Origin: Streptomyces cupreus
GTDB taxonomy: Bacteria > Actinomycetota > Actinomycetes > Streptomycetales > Streptomycetaceae
NCBI RefSeq assembly: GCF_014257025.1
Contig: NZ_JACMSF010000001.1
Coordinates: 124,001 to 188,000, forward strand
Length of the DNA: 64,000 nt
Reading direction: 5' to 3'
How positions within the stretch are numbered: position 1 is the stretch's first letter; each line of letters opens with the position of its first letter. The notes beneath the pieces were generated by a model. That model searched no databases, was not told the origin of the DNA, and was given only the letters and a program-made list of their open reading frames with translations. Positions 17,323-26,375 of the stretch are shown piece by piece. The position numbers were made by a program, and so were the translations under genes.

Positions 17323-18684
17323 GTGTTCTTCATCGACACCCTCGACGTGGCAGGACTCGGCAACCGCGGCTATCTGGCGGGCGGTGAGCGGACGGCCGCG
17401 GTGGTCGATCCACCGCGCGACGTCGACCGGGTGCTGGCGGCGGCCGCCCGGCGGGAGGTGCGCATCACGCATGTCGTCGAGACGCACCTGCACAACGACT
17501 ACGTCTCCGGCGGCCTGGAGCTCGCCCGGCTGACGGGCGCCGACTATCTGGTGCCTGCCGCCGCGCGGGTCGCCTTCGCCCGGACACCCGTGCGGGACGG
17601 GGACCGCGTGGTCGTCGACACGGGGCTGACCCTGCGCGCCCTGGCGACGCCCGGTCACACTCCGCACCACACCTCCTACGTGCTGGAGGAGCGCGAGAGC
17701 GAGGTCGCCGTCTTCACCGGCGGATCGCTGCTCATCGGCACCGTCGGCCGACCCGACCTGGTGGAGCCCCGGCTGACCGAGGAACTGGCCCGCGCCCAGC
17801 ACGCCTCGGCCCACCGGCTGGCGGCCGAACTCCCCGACGAGACCCAGGTGTTGCCCACCCATGGCTTCGGCAGCTTCTGCTCCGCCTCCCAGGCCGACGG
17901 CGACGCCACGACCATCGGCAAGGAGAAAGCACACAACGACGCCCTCACCCGTGACGTCGACACCTTCGTCGCCGAACTGCTGGCGGGCCTGGACGACATC
18001 CCCGCGTACTACGCGCACATGGGCCCCCTGAACGCGGCCGGCCCGCAGCCGGTCGACCTCACCCCGCCCGCCCTTGCCGACGCCGAGGAGATCGCCGCGC
18101 GGCTGGCCGCGGGGGAGTGGGTGGTGGACCTGCGCAGCCGGGTCGCGTTCGCCGAGGGGCATCTCGCGGGCTCGTTCAACTTCGAGGCCGGGGGCCAACT
18201 CGCCCCCTATCTCGCCTGGTTGGTCCCGTGGGGCAGGCCGGTGACCCTGCTCGCCGAATCGGCCGAGCAACTGGCCGACGCCCAGCGCGAGTTGGTGCGC
18301 GTCGGCATCGACCGGCCGGCCGCCGCGGCCACCGGCGGACCCTCCGACTGGGTCCGCGCGGGCGACACACCGGCCGCCTTCCCACGGGCCGCCTTCGCCG
18401 ACCTCGCGCGCCGGTACCCGGCCGAGGGTGTCGTCGTACTCGATGTGCGCCGCACCTCCGAACGCTCCGCCGGATTCGTCGACGGCTCGCTGCACATCCC
18501 CCTGCACACGCTGCGCCGGAGGCTCGACGAGATCCCCGAGGGCGAGGTGTGGGTGCACTGTGCGGGCGGGATGCGGGCCGCCGTCGCCGCGTCCCTGCTC
18601 GACGCGATCGGACGTGACGTCGTCGCGGTGGACGACGCCTTCGACGCCGCGGAACAGGCCGGACTCACCGTCCGGAACGCCTGA
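17323..18684 (+). CDS. CstB-like persulfide dioxygenase-rhodanese fusion
   Basis: 453 residues from a GTG at 17323 with an AAAGGGAG ribosome binding site. Three modules are seen. (1) Metallo-beta-lactamase fold, residues 1-250, with iron-site motif THLHNDY (H55, H57, D59), then TPGHTPHHTS, FTGGSL and THGFGSFCS. (2) A rhodanese-like domain about 262-350 that lacks a catalytic Cys. (3) A C-terminal rhodanese with active-site Cys413 (HCAGGMR). This is the architecture and length of Staphylococcus CstB, which oxidises persulfides to thiosulfate. It is first in a run with a rhodanese and a TauE/SafE permease and sits under two CstR-type operators. A role in sulfane-sulfur detoxification is well supported by architecture and context. 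Confidence 0.9.
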   Translation: MFFIDTLDVAGLGNRGYLAGGERTAAVVDPPRDVDRVLAAAARREVRITHVVETHLHNDYVSGGLELARLTGADYLVPAAARVAFARTPVRDGDRVVVDTGLTLRALATPGHTPHHTSYVLEERESEVAVFTGGSLLIGTVGRPDLVEPRLTEELARAQHASAHRLAAELPDETQVLPTHGFGSFCSASQADGDATTIGKEKAHNDALTRDVDTFVAELLAGLDDIPAYYAHMGPLNAAGPQPVDLTPPALADAEEIAARLAAGEWVVDLRSRVAFAEGHLAGSFNFEAGGQLAPYLAWLVPWGRPVTLLAESAEQLADAQRELVRVGIDRPAAAATGGPSDWVRAGDTPAAFPRAAFADLARRYPAEGVVVLDVRRTSERSAGFVDGSLHIPLHTLRRRLDEIPEGEVWVHCAGGMRAAVAASLLDAIGRDVVAVDDAFDAAEQAGLTVRNA

Positions 18685-18685
18685 C

Positions 18686-19003
18686 ATGGCGAGTCGGATC
18701 ACCGTCCAGGAGGCGGCCGAGCGAACCAGGAACGGGGGTTCGGCACTGCTGGTGGACGTACGGGAAGCCGACGAATGGCAGGCGGGGCACGCCCCTTGGG
18801 CCGTCCATCTGCCGCTGTCCGCACTGGGCGCGCCCCTGTCGCCCGACGTGCGGGGACGCCCGCTCGTCGTGGTGTGCCGCTCCGGCAACCGGTCCCGACA
18901 GGCCGCCGAGCTGCTGGTCGCCCAGGGCGTCGGGGCGGTGGACGTGATCGGCGGGATGAACGAGTGGGCGCGGGCCGGGCTGCCTCTGGCGGACGCCGGG
19001 TGA
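18686..19003 (+). CDS. Single-domain rhodanese sulfurtransferase
   Basis: 105 residues starting one base after the CstB-like stop. The rhodanese fold is complete, with LLVDVREADEWQAGHAPWAVHLP and the active-site loop CRSGNRS (Cys64). It would carry a cysteine persulfide and pass sulfur between thiosulfate or persulfides and acceptors. It lies in one operon with the persulfide dioxygenase and the permease, and its stop overlaps the permease start (GTGA), which fits a shared sulfide/sulfane-sulfur function. Confidence 0.9.
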   Translation: MASRITVQEAAERTRNGGSALLVDVREADEWQAGHAPWAVHLPLSALGAPLSPDVRGRPLVVVCRSGNRSRQAAELLVAQGVGAVDVIGGMNEWARAGLPLADAG

Positions 19004-19752
19004 GCGCTCTGATACTCGCCCTCGCCGCCGGGGCCGTGGTCGGTCTCGCGCTCGGCGCGCTCGGCGGCGGCGGCAGTGTGCTGGCCGTGCCCGCGCTGAT
19101 CTATCTGCTCGGCTTCAGCCCGGCCGCGGCCACCACCGCCTCCCTCGTCATCGTGATCGTCACGTCCGCCACGGCGCTGTTCGCCCACGCCCGCGACGGG
19201 CGGGTGCGATGGCGTGCGGGCCTGGCGTTCGCGGCTGCGGGCATCGGACCGGCGCTGCTCGGTGGGGCCGTCGCCGGACGGATTCCGCAGGCTCTGCTGA
19301 CCGCGGCCTTCGCCGTGCTCGCGGCCGTGGTCGCGAGCCGCATGCTGGGCACGAGCCGACCGGGCCCGGTCGTCGGGGAGCGTCCGCCACGGCCGCGTCG
19401 GGCGGCGGCGGTCGGTGCCGGGCTCGGCACGGTCACCGGGGTCCTCGGCGTCGGCGGCGGCTTTCTCGCCGTACCGGCGCTGGTGGGCGGCCTCGGGATG
19501 CGGATGCGGGCCGCCGTCGGCACCAGCCTGCTGGTCATCACCGTCAACGCCCTCGCCGCGCTCACGCTGCGCGCCGGGACCGTCGAGGGCCTTGACTGGT
19601 CGCTCGTCGCGCCGTTCGCCGGGGCCGCGGTGCTCGGTGCCTGGGACGGGCGGCGGCTGGCGGCGAAGGTGTCCGGGGGCGCCCTTCAGCGGATCTTCGC
19701 GCTGGTGCTGCTCGCGGTGGCCGTCTTCATGCTGCTGGACGCGGTGCTGTGA
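19000..19752 (+). CDS. TauE/SafE family sulfite/organosulfonate exporter
   Basis: 250 residues from a GTG at 19000 overlapping the rhodanese stop. About seven to eight hydrophobic helices are visible. Two glycine-rich repeats, LGALGGGGSVLAVPALIYLLG near the N-terminus and GVLGVGGGFLAVPALVGGLG near residue 150, are the duplicated signature of the TauE/SafE family of membrane permeases. As the third gene of the operon it probably exports sulfite or thiosulfate made by the dioxygenase-rhodanese system. Convergent with the repressor gene; the 21-base gap has no hairpin. Confidence 0.9.
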   Translation: MSALILALAAGAVVGLALGALGGGGSVLAVPALIYLLGFSPAAATTASLVIVIVTSATALFAHARDGRVRWRAGLAFAAAGIGPALLGGAVAGRIPQALLTAAFAVLAAVVASRMLGTSRPGPVVGERPPRPRRAAAVGAGLGTVTGVLGVGGGFLAVPALVGGLGMRMRAAVGTSLLVITVNALAALTLRAGTVEGLDWSLVAPFAGAAVLGAWDGRRLAAKVSGGALQRIFALVLLAVAVFMLLDAVL

Positions 19753-19773
19753 GACTCGCGTTTCGCCATGCGG

Positions 19774-20094
<321 letters not shown>

Positions 20095-20145
20095 CTACGT
20101 CCCAGTTCGGGACGACGTCGACGACCACCAAGGATCACATCTGCC

Positions 20146-20721
20146 ATGACAGCTCCACTCACCCCTGACACCCTCACCCCGGGCCAGGCCGGCGCCCGGC
20201 TGGCCGAGTTCACCGTCATCGACGTACGGACACCCGGCGAATACGCCTCGGGCCACCTGCCCGGGGCCCTGAACCTCCCGCTGGACCAGCTCCGCGGCGC
20301 CCTGCCCGAGCTGCGGCGGGCGGCCGGGCTCCTCGTGGTGTGCGCCTCGGGGGCCCGCTCGGAGAACGCCTGCCGCACCCTGGCCGCCGAGGGCATCCCC
20401 GCCGCCACCCTCTCCGGCGGCACCGCCGCCTGGGTGGCCGAGGGCAACGCGCTCCACCGCCCCGAGGCCGCCCGCCGCACGGTCTGGGGCATGGAACGCC
20501 AGGTCCGCTTCACCGCCGGCACCCTGGTCCTCCTCGGACTGCTCCTCGGCGTGCTGGTCCACCCGGCCTTCCAGCTGCTGGCGGCGGGCATCGCGGGCGG
20601 CCTGGTCTTCTCCGCGCTCACCAACACCTGCGGCATGGCGGCCGTACTCGCCAGGCTCCCGCACAACCGGCCCCGCCCGGCCGACCTGGAAGCCACGCTG
20701 GCCGCCCTCCGGGCCCGCTGA
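20146..20721 (+). CDS. Rhodanese with C-terminal DUF2892 membrane domain
   Basis: 191 residues. An N-terminal rhodanese domain (residues 10-105; IDVRTPGEYASGHLPGA and active-site CASGARSE with Cys66) is followed by a DUF2892 hairpin of two hydrophobic helices (about residues 122-165) and a short basic tail. This is the layout of YgaP-type membrane-anchored sulfurtransferases, which hold the rhodanese domain at the inner face of the membrane. It faces the CstR-like repressor across a perfect operator, so induction by sulfane sulfur is likely. Confidence 0.9.
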   Translation: MTAPLTPDTLTPGQAGARLAEFTVIDVRTPGEYASGHLPGALNLPLDQLRGALPELRRAAGLLVVCASGARSENACRTLAAEGIPAATLSGGTAAWVAEGNALHRPEAARRTVWGMERQVRFTAGTLVLLGLLLGVLVHPAFQLLAAGIAGGLVFSALTNTCGMAAVLARLPHNRPRPADLEATLAALRAR

Positions 20722-20735
20722 GTAGGCTCGCGAAC

Positions 20736-21176
20736 ATGCGGATCTCCGTCTCCTCCGACATGGACGAACCCGTCGCCCGCTTCCTTCTCGCGGAGCTGGA
20801 GCGCCGAGGTCACGAGGTCGCGCCGCACGGGGCGCTGCGGGCCGGCGACGACCCGCAGTGGGCGGTCTGCTCCGAGGCGGCGGCCCGCGAGGTCGCCGCC
20901 GGTACGGCCGACCAGGCCGTGGTCTGCTGCTGGACCGGCACCGGCGCCTCCATCGCCGCGAACAAGGTGCCCGGCGTACGGGCCGCGCTGTGCACGGACG
21001 CCTACACGGCGGACGGCGCGCGCCGCTGGAACGACGCCAATGTCCTCGCCCTCAGCCTGCGTCTGACCTCCGAGCCCCTGCTGAAGGAGATCCTGGACGC
21101 CTGGTTCACGGCCGAGGCCAGCCAGGACGCGGAGGACCGCGAGAACGTGGCGCACATCGGGCGGCTCGACAGGTAG
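20736..21176 (+). CDS. RpiB/LacA/LacB-family sugar-phosphate isomerase
   Basis: 146 residues from the ATG at 20736. Family signatures are ISVSSDMDEPV at the N-terminus, CCWTGTGASIAANKVPGVRAAL (catalytic Cys65 and the phosphate-binding GTG at 68-70), and RRWNDANVLAL. RpiB interconverts ribose-5-phosphate and ribulose-5-phosphate. This copy belongs to a Streptomyces subgroup in which the first residues differ (SSDMDE instead of GSDHAG), so the sugar may differ. It begins 14 bases after the rhodanese gene and ends just before a strong hairpin. Confidence 0.85.
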   Translation: MRISVSSDMDEPVARFLLAELERRGHEVAPHGALRAGDDPQWAVCSEAAAREVAAGTADQAVVCCWTGTGASIAANKVPGVRAALCTDAYTADGARRWNDANVLALSLRLTSEPLLKEILDAWFTAEASQDAEDRENVAHIGRLDR

Positions 21177-21183
21177 CCCGGGG

Positions 21184-21211
21184 CCGGGGTGGCGTGTTCG
21201 AGTCACCCCGG
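21184..21211 (+). terminator. Hairpin behind the RpiB-like gene
   Basis: CCGGGGTG (21184-21191) and CACCCCGG (21204-21211) form a perfect 8-base-pair stem with a 12-base loop, starting 7 bases after the isomerase stop. No T-run follows, as is common for Streptomyces terminators. Confidence 0.6.
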
Positions 21212-21680
21212 TGAAATCGGCCGACGAAGGATTGTGTACGACTCGGGGAGACCGTACGCGCGTACGACGGTCCTGGAATGCGCGTATCGGGTTCCCGGGG
21301 GCCGCACGCACCCCCGTGCCCGACCCCGCTGTGAAGGATCTGTGAACCAGCCGGCCGGGGCATGCAGGCGTGATGTGCGGATGCCGGGCCGCCCTCTTCA
21401 CCAAACCCCCTCCCTCGCTGGCCTGAACGCGCCTTGTTTCGTCAACTCGAAACACACCAAGGTGTATTGAGCACTTGAGCATCAGGAGTCACAAGCGCGC
21501 TGCTTGACCCGGGCGAACCGATCAGCCCGGGGCACTGACGGGGGAACTTGATGCGGTGCGCACCAGCCGCCGCCGACCAGGGCGGGGTCTTTTTGCGCGC
21601 CGCTTGTGGAATGTCTCCCTCCGCCGTCTCTTGGTGCCTTCGTCCCGGTGCCCGAGACAGGGATAGGAGGGGGAATGCCG
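21212..21680 (+). promoter_or_regulatory. Leader/promoter region of the injection-system operon
   Basis: The largest gene-free stretch of the window. Elements seen: a perfect 14-base palindrome CGTACGCGCGTACG at 21253-21266; an inverted repeat GTTTCG-6-CGAAAC at 21436-21453, directly followed by ACACCAAGGTGT (21454-21465) and a direct repeat TTGAGCA at 21467 and 21475; a 7-bp hairpin CCCGGGC/GCCCGGG at 21508-21531; and a terminator-like element at 21575-21594. I cannot identify a convincing -35/-10 pair. The density of dyads suggests several DNA-binding regulators or an RNA-level control. Confidence 0.55.
21575..21594 (+). terminator. Terminator-like element in the leader (possible attenuator)
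   Basis: GACC-7-GGTC followed by TTTTT at 21590-21594, about 86 bases before the sheath start. The stem is only four base pairs (extendable by neighbouring G/C bases), so it is weak, but T-runs are very rare in this DNA. It could be a premature-termination site controlling entry into the operon. Confidence 0.3.
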
Positions 21681-23540
21681 ATGAGCGCGGTGAGCGCCGC
21701 CAAGCCGACGTATCCCGGCGTCTACGTCGAAGAGCTTCCCAGCAGCACCCGCACGATCTCGACCCTGACCACGTCCGTGACCGCCTTTGTGGGCCACACC
21801 CGGCGCGGTCCGCTCAACGAGCCCGTGCGCGTCACGAGCTTCACGGAGTTCGAGCGCCGCTTCGGCGGTCTGAGCGCGCGGAGCGCCGTCGGTCACGCGG
21901 TTCACCAGTTCTTCGGCAACGGCGGTACCGTCGCCGTCATCGTCCGCGTCGCCAAGTCCGGCAGCGGCAAGGCCGCCTGCGTCACCCTGGAGTCCACCGA
22001 GGGCCACAGCGAGACCCGTGTCCTCGACGTGCACGCCAAGGAACCCGGCGTATGGGGCAACGGTCTGCGGGTCGCCGTCGACCACGACACACAGTGCCCC
22101 GACGACACGTTCAACCTGCGGGTGTACGACGCCCGCGGCGAGGCCCGCGAAAGCTTCACCGGCCTGTCCATGGACTCCTCCGACGGCCGCTACGCACCCA
22201 CCGTGATCAACGCCGGCTCCCGGCTGATCCGCGTCGAGGTGCTCGGCGAGGGCCGCCCCGACCCGTCCGGCACCGTCTCCAAGCCCTTCGGCGACGAACT
22301 GCCCGACCTGGCCGTCGACCTCACCGTCAAGATCGGTGACGTGGAGCGCGAGTTCACGTTCTACGACCCCGACTCCGACGGCGAACCCCCTTGCTCCGTC
22401 GCCGAGTTGGCGCTGCTGCTGGAGCGCAAGCTGCGCGCCCTGCCCGACGCCCCCGGCAAGCACGCCTTCGCGGGCGCCGAGGTCACCGCCTTCGGCCGCC
22501 GCGTCCAGGTGGTCGCGGGCTCCACCGACCCCGAGGACGTCGTCCGCTTCCTCGGCGAGTGCGCCAACGACCTGGGCCTTGAGGCCTCCGTCAACCCGCC
22601 GGTGTTCCCGCTGGAGGGCGGCGAGGACGGCGAGGCGCCCGGACCGCGCGACCTCATCGGCAGCGAGTCCGGCAAGACCGGCATCCAGGCACTGCGCGGT
22701 GTCGCCGACGTCAACCTGCTGGCGCTGCCCGAGATCTCGGCGTACGAGAAGACCGAGGACATGCTCACCGTCGTCTCGGCAGCGCAGCGGCTGTGCGAGG
22801 AGCGGCGGATCTTCCTGCTCGTCGACGCGCCCGGCACCTGGGTCAGCGTGGACACCGCACGCGCCGGGCTCGCCGCCTTCGACGCCGTCCGCGGCAACCA
22901 CGCCGGTCTGTACTTCCCGCACATCCAGCTCACCGACCCGCTCACCGGGCGGCTGCGCGCCTTCCCGCCGTCCGGCGCGGTCGCCGGCGTCATCGCCCGC
23001 ACCGACTCCGAGCGCGGTGTGTGGAAGGCACCGGCAGGCACCGAGGCCCGGCTCGCCGGCGTGCGCTCGCTCACCGTCGACCTCACCGACCGCGAGACCG
23101 GACTGCTCAACCCGCTCGGCGTCAACTGCCTGCGCACCTTCCCTGTCACGGGGCCCACGGTGTGGGGCGCGCGCACGCTCCAGGGCTCGGACGCCCTCGA
23201 CAGCGAGTGGAAGTACGTGCCGGTGCGACGGCTCGCGCTGCACGTGGAGGAGAGCCTCCAACGCGGCCTGCAGTGGGTGGTGTTCGAGCCCAACGACGAG
23301 AACCTGTGGCAGCAGATCCGCCTCAGCGCCTCCTCCTATCTGCACACCCTCTTCCGCCAGGGCGCCTTCAAGGGCGGCACCCCGCGCGAGGCGTACTTCG
23401 TCAAGTGCGACAGCGACACCACCACGGACGAGGACATCGCGAACGGCGTCGTGAACGTCCTGGTCGGCATCGCGCCGGTCAGGCCCGCCGAGTTCGTGAT
23501 CGTCAAGATCCAGCAGACGTCCGGGCAGTTCGAGCTCTAA
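21681..23540 (+). CDS. Contractile sheath protein of the injection system
   Basis: 619 residues from the ATG at 21681. An earlier in-frame ATG at 21675 is only 3 bases from the GGAGG at 21667-21671, so the later start fits better. The N-terminus TYPGVYVEELPSSTRTI and the segment SFTEFERRFGG are hallmarks of phage/CIS tail sheath proteins. The C-terminal part (residues 450-615) with FPVTGPTVWGARTL, YVPVRRL and VGIAPVRPAEFV is the conserved sheath core that packs on the tube. The middle is a variable surface domain. Contraction of a helix of this protein drives the inner tube. Only one sheath gene is present, unlike Afp/PVC, which have several. First gene of the operon. Confidence 0.95.
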   Translation: MSAVSAAKPTYPGVYVEELPSSTRTISTLTTSVTAFVGHTRRGPLNEPVRVTSFTEFERRFGGLSARSAVGHAVHQFFGNGGTVAVIVRVAKSGSGKAACVTLESTEGHSETRVLDVHAKEPGVWGNGLRVAVDHDTQCPDDTFNLRVYDARGEARESFTGLSMDSSDGRYAPTVINAGSRLIRVEVLGEGRPDPSGTVSKPFGDELPDLAVDLTVKIGDVEREFTFYDPDSDGEPPCSVAELALLLERKLRALPDAPGKHAFAGAEVTAFGRRVQVVAGSTDPEDVVRFLGECANDLGLEASVNPPVFPLEGGEDGEAPGPRDLIGSESGKTGIQALRGVADVNLLALPEISAYEKTEDMLTVVSAAQRLCEERRIFLLVDAPGTWVSVDTARAGLAAFDAVRGNHAGLYFPHIQLTDPLTGRLRAFPPSGAVAGVIARTDSERGVWKAPAGTEARLAGVRSLTVDLTDRETGLLNPLGVNCLRTFPVTGPTVWGARTLQGSDALDSEWKYVPVRRLALHVEESLQRGLQWVVFEPNDENLWQQIRLSASSYLHTLFRQGAFKGGTPREAYFVKCDSDTTTDEDIANGVVNVLVGIAPVRPAEFVIVKIQQTSGQFEL

Positions 23541-23560
23541 GGAATCCCGAGGACATTTCG

Positions 23561-24085
23561 ATGGCTGAGTTCACGGTCAACGCCCATCGCTTCGACCCCT
23601 ACAAGAACTTCAAGTTCCTGGTCCTGTGGGACGGTCGGACGGTCGCGGGCATCAGCAAGATATCTCCGCTGAAGCGGACCACGGAGGTCGTCAAGCACCG
23701 CCACGGCGGCGACCCCTCCTCGCCGCGCAAATCCCCGGGCCGCTCGGAGTTCGAGGGCATCACCCTGGAACGCGGGGTCACCCACGACCCCGAGTTCGAT
23801 CGCTGGGCCAACAAGGTCTGGCAGGTCGGCGCGGGCCTCGGTTCGGAGGTCTCCCTCGCCGACTTCCGCAAGGACATCGTCATCCAGGTCCTCAACGAGG
23901 CCGGCCAGGTCGCCGTCTCCCACAAGCTCTACCGGACCTGGCCGAGCGAGTACCAGGTCCTCGGCGAACTGGACGCCAACGCCAACGCGGTGGCCATCCA
24001 GACGCTGAAGCTGGAGTGCGAGGGCTGGGAGCGGGACTACGAGGTGCCCGAGCCGGACGAACCCTCCTTCCTCAACCCGGCCTGA
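23561..24085 (+). CDS. Inner tube protein
   Basis: 174 residues, 20 bases after the sheath gene. The N-terminus (RFDPYKNFKFLVLWDGR) and the motifs EFEGITLERGVTHD and YQVLGELDANANAVAIQTLKLE are typical of the conserved phage-tail region/CIS inner tube family (Hcp-like fold). Hexamer rings of this protein would stack inside the sheath and carry cargo in the lumen or at the tip. A single tube gene is seen, so distal and proximal rings are probably made of the same subunit unless the adaptor at 36077 contributes. Confidence 0.93.
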   Translation: MAEFTVNAHRFDPYKNFKFLVLWDGRTVAGISKISPLKRTTEVVKHRHGGDPSSPRKSPGRSEFEGITLERGVTHDPEFDRWANKVWQVGAGLGSEVSLADFRKDIVIQVLNEAGQVAVSHKLYRTWPSEYQVLGELDANANAVAIQTLKLECEGWERDYEVPEPDEPSFLNPA

Positions 24086-24105
24086 CCAGCGGGAGGTTGG
24101 GGGAC

Positions 24106-24825
24106 ATGACGAGCACGGGGGCGGCCGAGCTGCTGGCCACCTGGGAGGCCGGACTCGCCCAGGCACCGGCCGGGCGCACGCTGCTGCTGCACCGCACCGC
24201 CCGGCCGGACCTCGACGGCACGGCACTGCCGGTGCTGCCACTGGGTGAACGCGAGGCGGACCTGTTCGCCCTGCGCCGGGCCCTGTTCGGGGACCGGATG
24301 CAGGTGCGCCTGGAATGCGCGGCCTGCGGCGCGGACATGGAGTTCGACCTGGACGCCGGGGAGTTCGCCTCTCGTGCGGCCGACCACCAGGTCACGGTTT
24401 CCGAGGGCGGCTGGGAGGTGGAGTTCCGGCTGCCCGGCGTCGCCGACCTCGCGGCGGCCGCCCGGGCGGCGGACCCACGCGCGGCACTGCTCGCCCGGTG
24501 CCTGGTCTCGGCGGCGCACGACGGGACGGCGGCCACGGCCGACGCCCTGCCCGCCCCCGTCCAGCGCCGGATCGCCGAGGCGGTCGAGGCCGCCGACCCC
24601 GGCGCCGACGTGACGCTCAACGTGGCCTGCCCCGACTGCGGGCAGGCCACCCGAGCCGAACTCGACATCGCCTCCTACCTCTGGACCGAACTGGACGCCT
24701 GGGCACGCGACGTCCTGCTCGACGTCCATCTGCTCGCCACCGCCTACGGCTGGAGCGAGCCGCAGATCCTGGCGCTCAGCCCACTGCGCCGCCGCTACTA
24801 CCTGGAGCTGTGTGCGGATGTCTGA
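24106..24825 (+). CDS. Baseplate hub assembly chaperone-like protein with two CxxC pairs
   Basis: 239 residues from the ATG at 24106 with GGGAGG as ribosome binding site. The C-terminal helical part (YGWSEPQILALSPLRRRYYLEL) resembles the T4 gp26/gp28-type baseplate chaperones found in many phage-tail-like clusters. Two cysteine pairs, C71/C74 (CAACG) and C175/C178 (CPDCG), could bind one Zn. Its place directly behind the tube gene is typical for CIS loci. It is likely an assembly factor rather than a structural piece; the exact family is uncertain. Confidence 0.6.
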   Translation: MTSTGAAELLATWEAGLAQAPAGRTLLLHRTARPDLDGTALPVLPLGEREADLFALRRALFGDRMQVRLECAACGADMEFDLDAGEFASRAADHQVTVSEGGWEVEFRLPGVADLAAAARAADPRAALLARCLVSAAHDGTAATADALPAPVQRRIAEAVEAADPGADVTLNVACPDCGQATRAELDIASYLWTELDAWARDVLLDVHLLATAYGWSEPQILALSPLRRRYYLELCADV

Positions 24826-25546
24826 CGCCCAGGGGGCGCCGGTCCCCGACTTCCTCGACCGCCTGATCGCCCGGCACGCACCGGCCACCGGTCCGCGCCC
24901 GGGCGTGGTGCGGGTACGGCCCCGGCTGCCCGGCCCGTTCGAACGCGTCGAGGCGGTACGGGGGACCGCGCCGGAACCCCAAGAAGGCCCGAATTCGCTG
25001 TGGCCGACGGCCACTCCGCAGCGGGAGGCGCCGGGGCCGACCGAGGTCAGGCTCCACACGGAACGGGAGCGGACCGTCGTACGCACTGAACGCGCCCTGC
25101 CTGAAGGGGACTTGGAGCCGACTCCGCTTCCCCCTCAGATGCCCGTCGCGCCGCTGCTGCGTCCCGTCGCGCAGATCGCGCCGGAGCCGCGGACGGTTCC
25201 CGACGTCGCGCGTCGCGCGGAGGGACGGGAGCGCGCCGACCGCGACCCCGCCCCCGGCCCGGCGTCCGTGCCCCTCCCCTCGGGTACGGCCGCCGTCACC
25301 GCCGCCGTGTCCACCCCACCGCGGCCCAGCGCCGCGGACACGGCGGCGGCACGCGACGCCGTACGACAGGCCGCGGCGCGTCGGCCGGCGCGGCAGCCGG
25401 AGCAGGTGGTGCAGGTGCGGATCGGGCGGCTCGAAGTGACGGCGGGGCCACCTCCGTCGGGCGGCAGCCCGCAGCGGTCGCCGGAGCACGCGCGGCCCGG
25501 GACGACCCTGAGCCTCGCGGAGTACCTGGCGCGAGGGCGTGAGTGA
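24818..25546 (+). CDS. Injection-system protein of unknown function, disordered, with VRIGRLEV motif
   Basis: 242 residues from the ATG at 24818, overlapping the previous stop by 8 bases (a GTG at 24812 is also possible). The sequence is low-complexity, rich in Pro, Arg, Glu and Ala through residues 30-195. A short conserved-looking beta motif near the C-terminus (QVVQVRIGRLEVTAGPP) is followed by LSLAEYLARG at the very end. This tail pattern recurs in eCIS loci, often directly before the DUF4255 gene as here. Function is unknown; a flexible linker or assembly adaptor is possible. Confidence 0.65.
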   Translation: MSDAQGAPVPDFLDRLIARHAPATGPRPGVVRVRPRLPGPFERVEAVRGTAPEPQEGPNSLWPTATPQREAPGPTEVRLHTERERTVVRTERALPEGDLEPTPLPPQMPVAPLLRPVAQIAPEPRTVPDVARRAEGRERADRDPAPGPASVPLPSGTAAVTAAVSTPPRPSAADTAAARDAVRQAAARRPARQPEQVVQVRIGRLEVTAGPPPSGGSPQRSPEHARPGTTLSLAEYLARGRE

Positions 25547-25586
25547 TGTCGAGCGAGACAGACCGAGGAACCGAGGAACCGACGCC

Positions 25587-26369
25587 ATGAGCAACGCACT
25601 CGCCATTGCCCACGTCACCCAGGCCCTCGCCCTGCTGATCGAGTCCAACCTGGGCCCCGAGATCGACATGGCCGTCAAGGTCGAGCCGCGCAAGCCGCCC
25701 GCCGAACCGCCCGCCGAGCCCACCGTCTCGGTGTTCCTGTACCAGGTCACGCCCAACACCTCGCACCGCAACACCGACCTGCCGACCCGCGCGTCCGACG
25801 GCAAGCTGATCAAGCGGCCCGCAGCGGCGCTGGACCTGCACTTCCTCATCAGCGCCTACGGCGACGAGACGGAATTGGTCGGCCACCGGCTGATCGGATC
25901 CGTGGTGCGCACCCTGCACGAGATCCCGGTGCTGCCGAAGGACGTCATCGAACAGGCCGGTGAGCGGCCCTACTTGGCGGGCAGCGACCTCGCCGAGACC
26001 GTGCAGCGAGTGCGGTTCACGCCCTCGGTGACGGACGTGGACGAGACGTCCAAGCTGTGGGGGATGCTCCACCAGACGCCGTACGCGCTGTCGGTGGTGT
26101 ACCAGGCGGCGCTGGTCCTGATCGACGGGCTCGGTACGCCGACGCCCGCCAAGCCGGTGGAGCGCTCGACGGTACGGGTGGTGCCGTTCCAGCCGCCGCG
26201 CTCTGTCGAGGAACCCGCTCCCGAGAAGCCCGTCGCCGAGCCGGAAGAGGCACCCAAAGACGTGGTCCCGGTGAAGCGGGCGGCGAAGAAGACCGCCAAG
26301 ACCCCGGTCCGCGCCCGCAAGTCGGCACCATCGCGCGCCGCGAAGAAGACCGACGGGGAGGGGAACTGA
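25587..26369 (+). CDS. DUF4255 tail-terminator/cap protein (Afp16/Pvc16-like)
   Basis: 260 residues from the ATG at 25587 (MSNALAIAHVTQALALLI). The frame is open from 25539, but those codons overlap the previous gene and lack homology. The DUF4255 features are SVFLYQVTPNTSHRNTDLP near residue 50, LDLHFLISAYGDETE near residue 90, and LSVVYQAALVLIDG near residue 175. In Afp and PVC the DUF4255 protein caps the sheath and tube and fixes particle length. The last 65 residues form a Pro/Glu then Lys/Arg-rich tail (AAKKTAKTPVRARK) that is not part of the fold and may contact nucleic acid or membrane; this is inference. Confidence 0.88.
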   Translation: MSNALAIAHVTQALALLIESNLGPEIDMAVKVEPRKPPAEPPAEPTVSVFLYQVTPNTSHRNTDLPTRASDGKLIKRPAAALDLHFLISAYGDETELVGHRLIGSVVRTLHEIPVLPKDVIEQAGERPYLAGSDLAETVQRVRFTPSVTDVDETSKLWGMLHQTPYALSVVYQAALVLIDGLGTPTPAKPVERSTVRVVPFQPPRSVEEPAPEKPVAEPEEAPKDVVPVKRAAKKTAKTPVRARKSAPSRAAKKTDGEGN

Positions 26370-26375
26370 GGCGCC

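Noticed and set aside
21194..21207. GTGTTCGAGTCAC, which looks like a tRNA T-arm
   Set aside because: No acceptor stem, anticodon arm or D-arm is around it. It is the loop and edge of the hairpin behind the RpiB-like gene.
21548..22339. Open frame starting at 21548/21551 after GGGGGA in the leader
   Set aside because: It would run through the sheath gene in the wrong frame. It lacks homology, and I see no short leader-peptide stop that would make an attenuation peptide convincing.
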